DNA of 25,343 bases from a virus: positions 1 to 25,343 of IMG/VR virus record IMGVR_UViG_3300037193_001237; one strand, given 5' to 3'. Numbering within the stretch: the stretch's first letter is position 1; each line of letters starts with the position of its first letter. Shown here piece by piece: positions 1 through 6,340 of the stretch. The notes under the pieces are model-generated. The model ran no database searches, was not told the origin of the DNA, and saw only the letters and a program-made list of their open reading frames with translations. Made by a program: the position numbers and the translations under genes.

Positions 1-1826
1 AACTCGTTCGTCGGGAGGTGGGTGTCCGGGAAGCTGGTGAACATCAGCTCTCGGCAACGGATCTCGGCAAACCAGAGACTCATGACGCAGTCAGTCAAGC
101 CCTTAGTCTCGGGAAACCAAGAGCAAAGCTGCTCAACGAGAGCGCGAACACTCTCACTCTGCGTCTGGCTCGGGAGGCGAATGAGATTCTTGCCGTCCTC
201 CCAGCCCTCGAAGAGGGTGGCCATGGACGCCACGCCAAAATCAGGGTCCCACTTCCGGGCGTCCGTGAAGTGCGGCTTGATCATGCAGCCCCGGGTCGCC
301 AGTTTCTGACGGATGTCACGGTCCTGGACGATCGACGCCTGATACGCGTTCTTTTCCACGCGCCACTCTTGGACTCCATAGCGCTCCGTCAAGCGATACA
401 TCTCGGAGCGCATCTCATGCGGCGGCAGTGCTCTCTTGTTCACCACGTCCAAGAGCCAGCGCACGCCGGTCTGCCGGTCGAGTCCGATGACCACCATGGC
501 GGTGTATCCAGCGGCTGCCGGGTCGAGCCCGGCTATGACCGCCAAGCCCTCCATGCCGTAGTTCCGGTGCTGCACCTGGCCGGGGAACATCCTGCCCGGG
601 TAGCGGGCCCGATCCACGCACCCTTGCACGGCCTCCTGCTTGAAGACGGCATCGTCGGCAACCTGCTCCTGCTGGTAGACCATCGACCAGTTGCGCGGGC
701 TCATCTTGCGCCGCTTCTTCGCCAGGGCCGGGCCGTTCCACATGGGCCACAGCCCATCCTCGTCCTGAGAGACAAGCTTCCTGGCGGCGATGGTGACCGG
801 CGGCCTGTTGGTCTTCGGCCAGAGCGTCACCCACTCCTCGGGGTCGTCGGCGTACTCCAGAACGGCAGGCTGCGTCAGGTACGTCCAGGGGGACTGACCC
901 TCGGCGTAGTACTGGGGCTTCAGGATCTCCGAGTAGAGGTCTACGGTCTCCATCCGGGTGCCGATGAGGAGCATCCGGCCGCCAGCATCGGCCACACGGG
1001 AACCGACCTGGTTCTGAATCCAGTTGATCTGAGACTCGAATTGCTGGTGGTTCGTGTGGTCCACGCAGTCATCCATGATGGCGAGATCACAGCGGGAGCC
1101 GTAGATGTGGCCGCCGATACCCACGGCCTGAACGGTCGGGTCCTTCTCGCCGGAGTCCCGGCCAGCCACATAGATCTTGTCCGCCGTCCACGCGGCGGCT
1201 CCCTCGGCGAAGCCCCCGGGGGGAGCGAAGGCGAGCTGTAGGTCAACGTACGCCTCGGACTCCGCCAGGCGTTCCTTGATGCTCAGCAGGAACTTCTTAG
1301 CCATGTCCTGCGTCTTGGAAATCAGCAGGATGCGGATGTTCGGGTCCTGGCAAATCCGCCACGTCACGTAGTTCACGGTGAGCGTGGTGCTCTTAGCATG
1401 CTCCGGAGGGGTGTTCACCAAGATCTGGTCTTCGTCACCCCGGATGTAACGCTGGCTCGGGTGAAGCCCCCGGGGCTCCTTGCCCTCCAGCAGGTCATAC
1501 CACTGGAGGTGGTGATTGAAGAGCCGGGTCTTCAGGTACTTCTCGGAGAACTCCGGGAAGTCAGGCAGCTCCTGTCGGTTCCCGGCCTTCTTCTCGATCT
1601 CGGACTGAAGGGCCTGGGTCACCAGCGCCTGGAAGTCGCTGTCCGTCTTCCGGTAGTAGTCGTAGGTCGTGCGGCCCTTCCCGGCCGCAAGGCACGCCTC
1701 GTCAACCGTGTGCCCGATGCGGAGCATCGCGAGAATCGTGCGCTTCGCGTCGGCGGAGGAGAGCTTGGATGCCCGGCGGTCGCGAGAGGCGACCTTGCCG
1801 TTGGCGAGGACCCGAACCTTCGCCAT
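1..1826 (-). CDS. Terminase large subunit (TerL), 3' end outside window
   Basis: ATP-driven DNA packaging motor and nuclease. I translated the minus strand from the ATG at 1826, which has a GGGAGG ribosome site just upstream; 608 codons are open and the gene runs off the left edge. A P-loop-like segment NTPPEHAKSTT lies at residues 138-148 (Lys145), followed by a Walker B block LAIMDD ending at Asp252-Asp253. A C-terminal RNase H-like nuclease domain begins with GLDPAAAG (Asp435) and continues with VEKNAYQ. The order ATPase then nuclease is standard for TerL. Before the ATPase are about 100 residues with a helix-turn-helix-like stretch (HTVDEACLAAGKGRTTYDYY), and no separate small terminase gene is visible next to it. 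First gene of the leftward late operon. Confidence 0.9.
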   Translation of the reverse strand, partial: MAKVRVLANGKVASRDRRASKLSSADAKRTILAMLRIGHTVDEACLAAGKGRTTYDYYRKTDSDFQALVTQALQSEIEKKAGNRQELPDFPEFSEKYLKTRLFNHHLQWYDLLEGKEPRGLHPSQRYIRGDEDQILVNTPPEHAKSTTLTVNYVTWRICQDPNIRILLISKTQDMAKKFLLSIKERLAESEAYVDLQLAFAPPGGFAEGAAAWTADKIYVAGRDSGEKDPTVQAVGIGGHIYGSRCDLAIMDDCVDHTNHQQFESQINWIQNQVGSRVADAGGRMLLIGTRMETVDLYSEILKPQYYAEGQSPWTYLTQPAVLEYADDPEEWVTLWPKTNRPPVTIAARKLVSQDEDGLWPMWNGPALAKKRRKMSPRNWSMVYQQEQVADDAVFKQEAVQGCVDRARYPGRMFPGQVQHRNYGMEGLAVIAGLDPAAAGYTAMVVIGLDRQTGVRWLLDVVNKRALPPHEMRSEMYRLTERYGVQEWRVEKNAYQASIVQDRDIRQKLATRGCMIKPHFTDARKWDPDFGVASMATLFEGWEDGKNLIRLPSQTQSESVRALVEQLCSWFPETKGLTDCVMSLWFAEIRCRELMFTSFPDTHLPTNE

Positions 1827-1846
1827 GCATGCCTCCCGCGCCCTGG

Positions 1847-1921
1847 GGGCCCCTGTGGGGCCCGCTGAGGGCGGAAGGTAACTCCCCTGTGGTCCACTTC
1901 CTAATGGGCCGCCAGGCGGCC
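1847..1921. other. TerL leader hairpins
   Basis: Two perfect inverted repeats lie in the 123 bases between TerL and the divergent gene at 1950. GGGCCCC pairs with GGGGCCC (1847-1853 with 1857-1863), and GGCCGCC is followed by GGCGGCC (1907-1913, 1915-1921). If transcribed leftward they form the 5' leader of TerL just ahead of its ribosome site. I see no convincing promoter hexamers. Confidence 0.5.
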
Positions 1922-1949
1922 GTACATGACTTCTGGAGGAAGATCGGAA

Positions 1950-2195
1950 ATGAAGGCCAAATTTTCCGGCCGGTGCCGACTCTGCGGGGAAGCGATCCGC
2001 GCCGGAGAAGAGATCAACATTCTGTTGAAGAAGTGGGTTCATCCCACCTGCAAGACGGCGGAGATAGCCGCCCGCGCGGGGCGGGCCGGAACGATCGTGG
2101 AGGTGCCCATGGAGTACGCCCCGGCGACCCTCGTGGTTGCCAGCAACCGGAGACGGCGTACGAGACGGAGCCACAAGAGCCGGGGTGCCCGCTGA
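1950..2195 (+). CDS. Small zinc-binding protein (81 aa)
   Basis: Function unknown. The ATG at 1950 is chosen because GGAGGA sits 9 bases upstream; an upstream in-frame ATG at 1926 has no such site. The N-terminal half carries Cys9-x2-Cys12 and, after a short hydrophobic stretch, Trp29-Val-His31-x2-Cys34. This is a C2HC layout like the small treble-clef or PARP-type zinc fingers often found in actinophage proteins. The C-terminus is very basic (RRRRTRRSHKSR), suggesting nucleic-acid contact. It is divergent from TerL and stands alone between TerL and the hairpin region, so it is either the first gene of its own short transcript or an isolated gene. A role next to packaging is possible but is only inference. 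Confidence 0.65.
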   Translation: MKAKFSGRCRLCGEAIRAGEEINILLKKWVHPTCKTAEIAARAGRAGTIVEVPMEYAPATLVVASNRRRRTRRSHKSRGAR

Positions 2196-2222
2196 CGGCA
2201 AAGCCGCAGCTCAGCATGCCAA

Positions 2223-3071
2223 CCAGCCCCGGAGGGCTGGAACGCAGTCCTGGAAAACGCAAGCATTTTTCCGACCATGCTAGACTGCTAGATTAGGCAT
2301 CTGACGATGCAACACAGAAGGCCCGGCGAACCCCGATAGCCGGGCCAACAGAGACTCAACAAGGGCCGCCATCAAGGCGGCCCTAAGAGTTTCCGGAGAG
2401 GCCCTTGAAGGGCCTCCATAGGGCGGCCCTAAGGCCGCCATAGGGGACTGGGGAGTTTGCGAGCGATGGATGGATGAACACCATCCATCCGAGCGAGCCA
2501 AGGATTTAAACATCCCGGGTCATACTGACCCGAATCCGGACAGAGTGAGACAAGATCTCACAAGATCTTGGCTCGCTCGGATGAAACGGAGGAGACCATT
2601 CACTCCTCCGGAGTTCATGGATCTCCCCCTGACCATTGCTTATAGACATACATCTAAGTCTTGTGTGTGGCCTATGGCCACACTCATACATGGTCATATG
2701 GGACACCTTCGGTGTCCCTCATGTGCGTGCCCACTGATGTGGGCACGCCTATGCGTGCATGTGCACGCACGTGAGGGCAGGGCTTGTCAGCCCATGCCCA
2801 TCACTCTTCCGCTCTCGGCAGAGCAACAGCTCTGCCTTGCTGGCCTCATCGCTCCGCACTCGGAATGCCGGAGGGCATTCCTTCGTGCTCCGCCTACCGG
2901 CCGCCCTTCCGGGCGGCCTTTGTCGCGTGCGCGAGGCTACGGCCTCGCTGCTTGTTCCTCGCCGAACTCAAGCCAAGGGCTTGACGTGTGCATGGTGAAT
3001 ACCAGGAGGGCACTTCCTGCCCCCTCCCGGGGGGATGTGTGAGTCAGGCACTTCGGATGCCTGCGGGCATC
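2223..3071. repeat. Dense array of about twenty different hairpins, no gene
   Basis: No ORF here has a ribosome site or protein-like composition. Instead perfect inverted repeats follow one another: 2223-2240 (7 bp), 2297-2310 (5), 2320-2346 (8), 2362-2384 (9), 2398-2416 (7), 2422-2439 (7), 2468-2490 (9), 2516-2532 (7), 2545-2561 (6), 2587-2610 (8), 2665-2683 (8), 2700-2718 (8), 2725-2748 (10), 2752-2769 (7), 2775-2799 (5+5 with a bulge), 2817-2836 (8), 2862-2881 (8), 2899-2918 (8), 2931-2948 (7), 2968-2984 (7) and 3056-3071 (6). Most loops are 3-5 bases. A 17-bp stem (2486-2502 with 2567-2583) encloses two of them and competes with 2468-2490. Stem sequences differ, so structure rather than sequence appears conserved. 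Role unknown. Confidence 0.85.
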
Positions 3072-3268
3072 TCTGGCCAGTCACCCAATCAGCGCAAGAG
3101 CCCTAAGGGGGGCCTGTGCGCCCCCGTGGGCCCCTTTCAGGGGCACCTGGGCTCCTGGCTCCAGATGGGCCCCTGACGTGCGCTCAGGCGGCCGCACAGG
3201 GGCTTGCAGGCCCTGAGTGCCCGGGAGTTGTCATCTCGTGCCACTTGAAACCGCTCCCGTAACTCTGC
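3072..3268. other. Gene-free stretch, G/C runs with weaker inverted repeats
   Basis: No supported gene. There are long C and G runs that can pair in several ways, for example GCCCCTG at about 3169 with CAGGGGC at about 3198, but no single dominant structure. It separates the hairpin array from the palindromic sites downstream. Confidence 0.4.
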
Positions 3269-3292
3269 GTGTCGTATACCAGATACCGACAC
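3269..3292. promoter_or_regulatory. Operator-like palindrome GTGTCG-N12-CGACAC
   Basis: Perfect 6-bp arms separated by 12 bases, containing TATACCAGATAC. The size and spacing fit a dimeric repressor site. It lies in the gene-free divergent region, where phage control sites are expected. The protein that would bind is not identifiable from the sequence. Confidence 0.4.
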
Positions 3293-3370
3293 ATGGCCAT
3301 CACATCTGTCACCAGCGGTGATGGGCTTTCCCTAGTGGTCAGGGAGGACTACTGCACGTGATGTGTGCAG

Positions 3371-3386
3371 ATCCACGTTCGTGGAT
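3371..3386. promoter_or_regulatory. Palindromic site, copy 1 (ATCCACGTTCGTGGAT)
   Basis: Six-base arms ATCCAC and GTGGAT around GTTC. Its core TCCACG[T/A]TCGTGGAT recurs at 3503. Two related palindromes in a phage control region suggest binding sites for one dimeric protein. Confidence 0.45.
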
Positions 3387-3502
3387 GACGGTGATCACGG
3401 ATGAAGTTAGGCAAGCCTCATTCGTGAAAGAGTGTAGGGCGCTGACCTGCATGAATGACTCGAACAAACAATCGTTACCGTCCCGTGATGAAAAGAGCCT
3501 TG

Positions 3503-3516
3503 TCCACGATCGTGGA
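3503..3516. promoter_or_regulatory. Palindromic site, copy 2 (TCCACGATCGTGGA)
   Basis: A perfect 14-base palindrome that differs from the copy at 3371 by one central base. The copies lie about 132 bases apart. Likely operator pair; the binding protein is unknown. Confidence 0.45.
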
Positions 3517-3577
3517 TGCCGTAGTGTCGTGACTGCTCCACTCGAACCGAAGCGCAAGCGGAGGACTCGGGAGAGAG

Positions 3578-3777
3578 CCGACAACCCGTTGGATGTCGGA
3601 CTCCGGGGCACACAACTTCAGCGACATAGCCACCCCTGGACGTAGAGGCGTTCTCAAGGGGCCGATCTTGAAACAGAGATCACGAGCGTGTACCCGAGCG
3701 GGTGAAGATCCCGCGATGACCGGCACGCAGAGGGTAGCGAGACAGAACCCCTCCACTCGCTATGTCCTAGGGGGTTC
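3578..3777 (+). ncRNA. Candidate structured RNA with possible H-type pseudoknot
   Basis: No gene is supported between 3293 and 4024. This part folds on paper into successive elements: CCGACA/TGTCGG (3578-3599), GATCT/AGATC (3664-3681), GCGGG/CCCGC (3698-3714), and then two interleaved perfect 7-bp stems. TAGCGAG (3735-3741) pairs with CTCGCTA (3756-3762), while GAACCCC (3745-3751) pairs with GGGGTTC (3771-3777). The connecting loops are 3, 4 and 8 bases, which is sterically reasonable for an H-type pseudoknot. Strand and transcription are not established. It resembles no tRNA, tmRNA or riboswitch that I can recognise. Confidence 0.35.
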
Positions 3778-3900
3778 GAAACAACTCGCATGAGGGGATA
3801 CGCGACCGGTTCCGAGCGCGGTTGAGCCACTAGCTCCCGCACACCAGCTCCCGGCGTCGCTTGACGCGTGACGTCGCCCTAGGCCATGCGAGATTGGCGA

Positions 3901-4003
3901 GACAGGCGCGAGCCTGTCACTCGTCATGCGGGCAGGGGGTTGGTAGTGAGTGACGGCGTTGCTGTCAGCGCTGGCTATCAGCTTTCTACAGCTCCCTGCC
4001 CGC
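3901..4003 (+). promoter_or_regulatory. Structured leader of the first rightward early gene
   Basis: A 7-bp hairpin GACAGGC-GCGA-GCCTGTC (3901-3918) with a GNRA-type loop is followed by a 10-bp stem joining GCGGGCAGGG (3928-3937) to CCCTGCCCGC (3994-4003). The second arm ends 5 bases before the AGGAGAGG ribosome site of the gene at 4025, so folding could influence its translation. I could not identify convincing -35/-10 hexamers upstream. Confidence 0.45.
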
Positions 4004-4024
4004 TTGATGAGGAGAGGAAAGATC

Positions 4025-4237
4025 ATGAGCGACACCAGCAAGGCGATTGGTCCCCGTGTCGTCGGGGGCCGGTACTTCGACGGTTATTGGCGGCAGGAGT
4101 ACGAGGTGACCGACATTCAGCCGGAGCGGCCGGATTGGATGGGTTGGTCGATCACGATCCGATGGGATGACGGCTTCATAGCCGAGCACTGCACGGCATG
4201 GGATGAGCGCAGCGACAAGGTGGTTTCCCAGCCGTGA
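4025..4237 (+). CDS. Hypothetical protein, 70 aa, first early gene
   Basis: Unrecognised. The ATG at 4025 has GAGGAGAGG about 8 bases upstream; an earlier in-frame ATG at 3950 lies inside the leader stem and is unlikely. The protein is rich in Trp, Tyr and Asp (RYFDGYWRQEYEVTDIQ; GWSITIRWDDGF), which suggests a small beta-rich fold. There is no membrane segment and no cysteine pair. It is the first gene after the divergent control region, so it is probably expressed immediately after infection. It is followed by the first copy of the CCTGCCGG/hairpin/AGGAGAGG intergenic element. Confidence 0.75.
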   Translation: MSDTSKAIGPRVVGGRYFDGYWRQEYEVTDIQPERPDWMGWSITIRWDDGFIAEHCTAWDERSDKVVSQP

Positions 4238-4297
4238 TCCTGCCGGAGCATCGGGCGCACAGTCTTCTGTGCGCCCTTTTGCTCTTACAGGAGAGGA
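4238..4297 (+). promoter_or_regulatory. Intergenic stop-hairpin-ribosome-site element, copy 1
   Basis: TCCTGCCGG follows the stop codon directly. Then comes a perfect 10-bp hairpin, GGGCGCACAG-TCTT-CTGTGCGCCC (4253-4276), followed by TTTT, which is terminator-like. Then ACAGGAGAGG supplies the next ribosome site. TCCTG (4238-4242) is the exact reverse complement of CAGGA (4288-4292), so the element could close on itself and mask the ribosome site. Confidence 0.7.
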
Positions 4298-4305
4298 GAG
4301 ACGCG

Positions 4306-4512
4306 GTGAAGTACTGTAACGTGCGTTCCCGCAATAGTGGCTACCCGTGCAATAAGGCCGCAAAGTACTACGTCACCTACTTCGGTGATGGTTCAGGCGG
4401 GGTAGAGACATGCGGGAGGCATCTCGCCAAAGCGGTAGACGACGTTCGTTCAGTCTCTACCGTGCCAGCGAACGGTATCATCAAGCTTCTCCCGCTGGGA
4501 GAGAAACCATGA
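4306..4512 (+). CDS. Small cysteine-containing protein, 68 aa
   Basis: Unrecognised. The GTG start at 4306 is placed by AGGAGAGGAGAG about 5 bases upstream. Cysteines at positions 4, 15 and 36, plus a CGRHL segment, suggest a small zinc-binding fold, but this is not a clean family match. The stop overlaps the start of the next gene (ATGA), so the two are translationally coupled. Confidence 0.7.
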   Translation: MKYCNVRSRNSGYPCNKAAKYYVTYFGDGSGGVETCGRHLAKAVDDVRSVSTVPANGIIKLLPLGEKP

Positions 4513-4688
4513 ATGACGACGACGGAATGTCAGTTGCAGACTTCATTCTTGGCCTATGGAACGGTGGTGGGACATACATGGCCCATCCCGAGACTGGCCA
4601 CACTAACGACGGTGCGGCCCCCTATGTGCACCATGAGGACAACGCTTTCAAGAGTTGCCCGGGATGCCGAAAAGAGGGATGGGCATAG
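4509..4688 (+). CDS. Hypothetical protein with C-terminal CPGC knuckle, 59 aa
   Basis: Unrecognised. It starts at the ATG that overlaps the preceding stop by four bases, with GGGAGAG upstream. The N-terminus is acidic (MNDDDGMSVADFILGLW), a histidine-rich middle follows (YVHHEDNAF), and the protein ends in SCPGCRKEGWA, a single CxxC with nearby histidines that could hold one zinc. The next intergenic element follows its TAG. Confidence 0.7.
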   Translation: MNDDDGMSVADFILGLWNGGGTYMAHPETGHTNDGAAPYVHHEDNAFKSCPGCRKEGWA

Positions 4689-4752
4689 CCCCTGCCGGAC
4701 CCGAGAGCGCGCAGCGCTATACTGTGCGCTCGACTGGTCTTACAGGAGAGGA
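4689..4752 (+). promoter_or_regulatory. Intergenic stop-hairpin-ribosome-site element, copy 2
   Basis: CCCTGCCGG after the TAG, then a 10-bp hairpin GAGCGCGCAG/CTGTGCGCTC (4705-4731, one G-U pair), then ACAGGAGAGG ahead of the ATG at 4760. Stem sequence differs from copy 1 but the layout is the same. Confidence 0.7.
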
Positions 4753-4759
4753 AGAGGCC

Positions 4760-4936
4760 ATGACGAACCAGGAAGCTACGTACGACATCACGCGCGCTGA
4801 GGTCTCGGAGACGTGCGACGGCATGTTCCTGCTCTGGGACACCGCCGCACATCTCGGCAACCGTCCCACGGATCGGGAGATCCGAGAGCACATCGCCGAG
4901 TGCGAGCAGTGCTCGGAGATCAACGCTGGTCTGTAA
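4760..4936 (+). CDS. Mini zinc-finger protein with anti-sigma-like HxxxCxxC motif, 58 aa
   Basis: The ATG at 4760 follows AGGAGAGGAAGAGG. The C-terminal segment EHIAECEQCSEI contains His-x3-Cys-x2-Cys on a predicted helix, the signature of the zinc-binding anti-sigma domain (zf-HC2 type) of actinobacterial anti-sigma factors such as RsrA. Those proteins bind and sequester ECF sigma factors. Here the motif stands nearly alone, without a membrane or C-terminal domain. A role as a phage sigma or RNA-polymerase modulator is inference; the motif could be coincidental in so short a protein. Confidence 0.72.
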   Translation: MTNQEATYDITRAEVSETCDGMFLLWDTAAHLGNRPTDREIREHIAECEQCSEINAGL

Positions 4937-4997
4937 TCCTGCCGGATTACCAGTGCGGCTCACGATGTGAGCCGTTGCTGTGAGCTGACAGGAGAGG
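4937..4997 (+). promoter_or_regulatory. Intergenic stop-hairpin-ribosome-site element, copy 3
   Basis: TCCTGCCGG directly after the TAA, an 8-bp hairpin CGGCTCAC-GAT-GTGAGCCG (4956-4974) followed by TTGCTG, then ACAGGAGAGG. TCCTG (4937-4941) again complements CAGGA (4989-4993). Confidence 0.7.
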
Positions 4998-4999
4998 AT

Positions 5000-5353
5000 A
5001 TGCAAAAGGAACTCGTTGGCGTCAACTGCCTAGCGCGCGAACTGAAAGCGCGCGACTTGATCAAACAAAGCTCCACATCTTCGGCATATTGGCTCGTTGT
5101 CGGTCGCCCCCGCGTCCAGGGCGACAAAGTCTTTCTCGTTGTGCGAGAGAGCAACCGTTACAGTGAGAGGGTAGGCGAGCGGCAAGAGCGGAAATATGAG
5201 GCTGATTATCACGTGCAGATTCTCCGATGGGTGGACTCGCGTTGCCCGGTCTGCGGCGAAGAATTCCCCCACATGCACGGCCGCTATCAACACCAGGTCG
5301 AAGAGGGTCATTGGAGCATTGACTACCCCGGAGACCCGCGCGGGGAAGACTGA
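5000..5353 (+). CDS. Hypothetical protein with C-terminal zinc finger, 117 aa
   Basis: Unrecognised. The ATG at 5000 lies 2 bases after ACAGGAGAGG, closer than at the sister genes but the only start that fits. The N-terminal 80 residues are charged and probably alpha/beta (YWLVVGRPRVQGDKVFLVVR). The C-terminal part has CPVCGEEFPHMHGRYQHQVEEGH, a classical Cys-x2-Cys followed by several histidines, compatible with one C2H2-type zinc site. DNA or RNA binding is plausible but not shown. Confidence 0.75.
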   Translation: MQKELVGVNCLARELKARDLIKQSSTSSAYWLVVGRPRVQGDKVFLVVRESNRYSERVGERQERKYEADYHVQILRWVDSRCPVCGEEFPHMHGRYQHQVEEGHWSIDYPGDPRGED

Positions 5354-5416
5354 CCTGTAAGAGGCATCGGGCGCACGTACACGCGACGTGCGTCCTGTTG
5401 CTTCCGCAGGAGAGGA
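5354..5416 (+). promoter_or_regulatory. Intergenic stop-hairpin-ribosome-site element, copy 4
   Basis: CCTGTAAGAGG replaces CCTGCCGG. A 10-bp hairpin GGGCGCACGT/ACGTGCGTCC with one G-U pair (5369-5395) follows, then TTGCTTCCGCAGGAGAGG. Same layout as copies 1-3. Confidence 0.65.
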
Positions 5417-5425
5417 GAGGAAGAC

Positions 5426-5686
5426 ATGTCAGAGATTCGCGAGCAGTGCGTTGCGAGTGAGGCTGACTGGTATGTGGAGGTCATCTTCGGAAAGACGTAC
5501 TGCCCATGCCTGGGTCGCTGCAAGCCCGAGCTGCGTGACAATCATGAGCGTCAGTACGGAACGGAGACAGACTCCAACTACAGCTACTTCAAGGGTGGCC
5601 AGCGTCCCACACTGGCAGAGATTAACACCCTGGTACCCAATGGGTACTACCGCATCGAATCCACAGTGAAGGAAATCGAGCGATAG
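5426..5686 (+). CDS. Hypothetical protein, 86 aa
   Basis: Unrecognised. The ATG at 5426 follows CAGGAGAGGAGAGG. A cysteine cluster CPCLGRC near residue 26, and several aromatic residues (DWYVEVIF; NYSYF; GYYRIES), suggest a compact metal-binding or beta-rich protein. It lies in the rightward early block between two intergenic elements. Confidence 0.72.
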   Translation: MSEIREQCVASEADWYVEVIFGKTYCPCLGRCKPELRDNHERQYGTETDSNYSYFKGGQRPTLAEINTLVPNGYYRIESTVKEIER

Positions 5687-5746
5687 ACCCTGCCGTAGCG
5701 ACTTGGCCACCGATCCCCACTCGGTGGCCTTGTTGCTTCTACAGGG
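5687..5746 (+). promoter_or_regulatory. Intergenic stop-hairpin element, copy 5
   Basis: ACCCTGCCG after the TAG, a perfect 9-bp hairpin GGCCACCGA/TCGGTGGCC (5705-5729), then TTGTTGCTTCTACAGGGAG. The ribosome-site end is degenerate, and a second hairpin and a new ribosome site follow before the next gene. Confidence 0.6.
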
Positions 5747-5750
5747 AGCA

Positions 5751-5780
5751 CAAGGGCCCTGGCTGCCACCAGGGCCCTTG
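5751..5780 (+). other. Perfect 12-bp hairpin
   Basis: CAAGGGCCCTGG and CCAGGGCCCTTG flank a 6-base loop. There is no T-run, so it is not a classical terminator. It sits between the worn ribosome site of element copy 5 and the functional AGAGGAGAGGG before the gene at 5815, as if inserted there. Confidence 0.7.
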
Positions 5781-5814
5781 CAGTGTCCGCCACAGTCAGA
5801 GGAGAGGGACGGAC

Positions 5815-6132
5815 ATGACAGAGGCTAGCAAGGTCGGGAGCATCACCTACCGCCGTGACAGACGGTGCGGTACGTGGCGCGCATACAGCACGTCACCCGA
5901 TCCCCTGCCCACCCCGGCTGGTTGGGAGCCGTCCGGGTACGTGGGAGAGGCGTTCCGGTGCCTGGAGACACGGCACTGCGCGTGCGGACGCTGGCACGGC
6001 TTCACGATGACCGCGCAGCTACCCGGACACCCGCAGCTCGAAGTGTGCGACATGGCAACCCGCGATGACGCCGTACGGGCGCTATACGCGGCTCGCATCG
6101 CCTGGGCTCAGACGCTCGGGGCGGGTGAATGA
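5815..6132 (+). CDS. Hypothetical protein, 105 aa
   Basis: Unrecognised. The ATG at 5815 follows AGAGGAGAGGGA. The middle carries FRCLETRHCACGRWHGF, three cysteines and two histidines within 16 residues, probably a zinc site. The C-terminal 30 residues are an alanine-rich helix (RDDAVRALYAARIAWAQTL). It ends in Gly-Glu-stop, within the GGTGAATGATCATG cassette that starts the next gene. Confidence 0.75.
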   Translation: MTEASKVGSITYRRDRRCGTWRAYSTSPDPLPTPAGWEPSGYVGEAFRCLETRHCACGRWHGFTMTAQLPGHPQLEVCDMATRDDAVRALYAARIAWAQTLGAGE

Positions 6133-6134
6133 TC

Positions 6135-6338
6135 ATGGCTAAGTTCGTGATCGGTGAGCGCGTGTGGCACATCGACAACCCCACCTGGCGCATTTGGGAC
6201 CGCACGATCAACGGGACTCGCTACCGCTTCGTGATCGGTCCCGAGCGTACTTGGGTCACCAAGAATCCCCCCGCTCCCATCAACGTGGACAACAAGGTCC
6301 ATGAGTGGTGGCACGAGAGTGGCGCGAGGGGTGAGTGA
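6135..6338 (+). CDS. Hypothetical protein, 67 aa
   Basis: Unrecognised. The ATG at 6135 is preferred over the ATG at 6129 because the other two copies of the GGTGARTGATCATG cassette start at the final ATG. The protein is rich in Trp and Arg with alternating hydrophobic residues (KFVIGERVWHI; YRFVIGPERTWV), consistent with a small beta-barrel or SH3-like fold. It ends in Gly-Glu-stop. Confidence 0.72.
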   Translation: MAKFVIGERVWHIDNPTWRIWDRTINGTRYRFVIGPERTWVTKNPPAPINVDNKVHEWWHESGARGE

Positions 6339-6340
6339 TC

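Noticed and set aside
18-1241. 407-residue plus-strand ORF across the terminase
   Set aside because: It is the antisense shadow of TerL, whose minus-strand frame has clear ATPase and nuclease motifs; no ribosome site and no recognisable domain in the shadow.
2470-3042. 190-residue plus-strand ORF in the hairpin array
   Set aside because: No ribosome site, no domain character, and its sequence is explained by the inverted repeats.
3760-3790. T-loop-like GGGTTCGAA, considered as the end of a tRNA or tmRNA
   Set aside because: No matching T-stem complement, acceptor stem or tmRNA start was found; the bases are better used in the pseudoknot.
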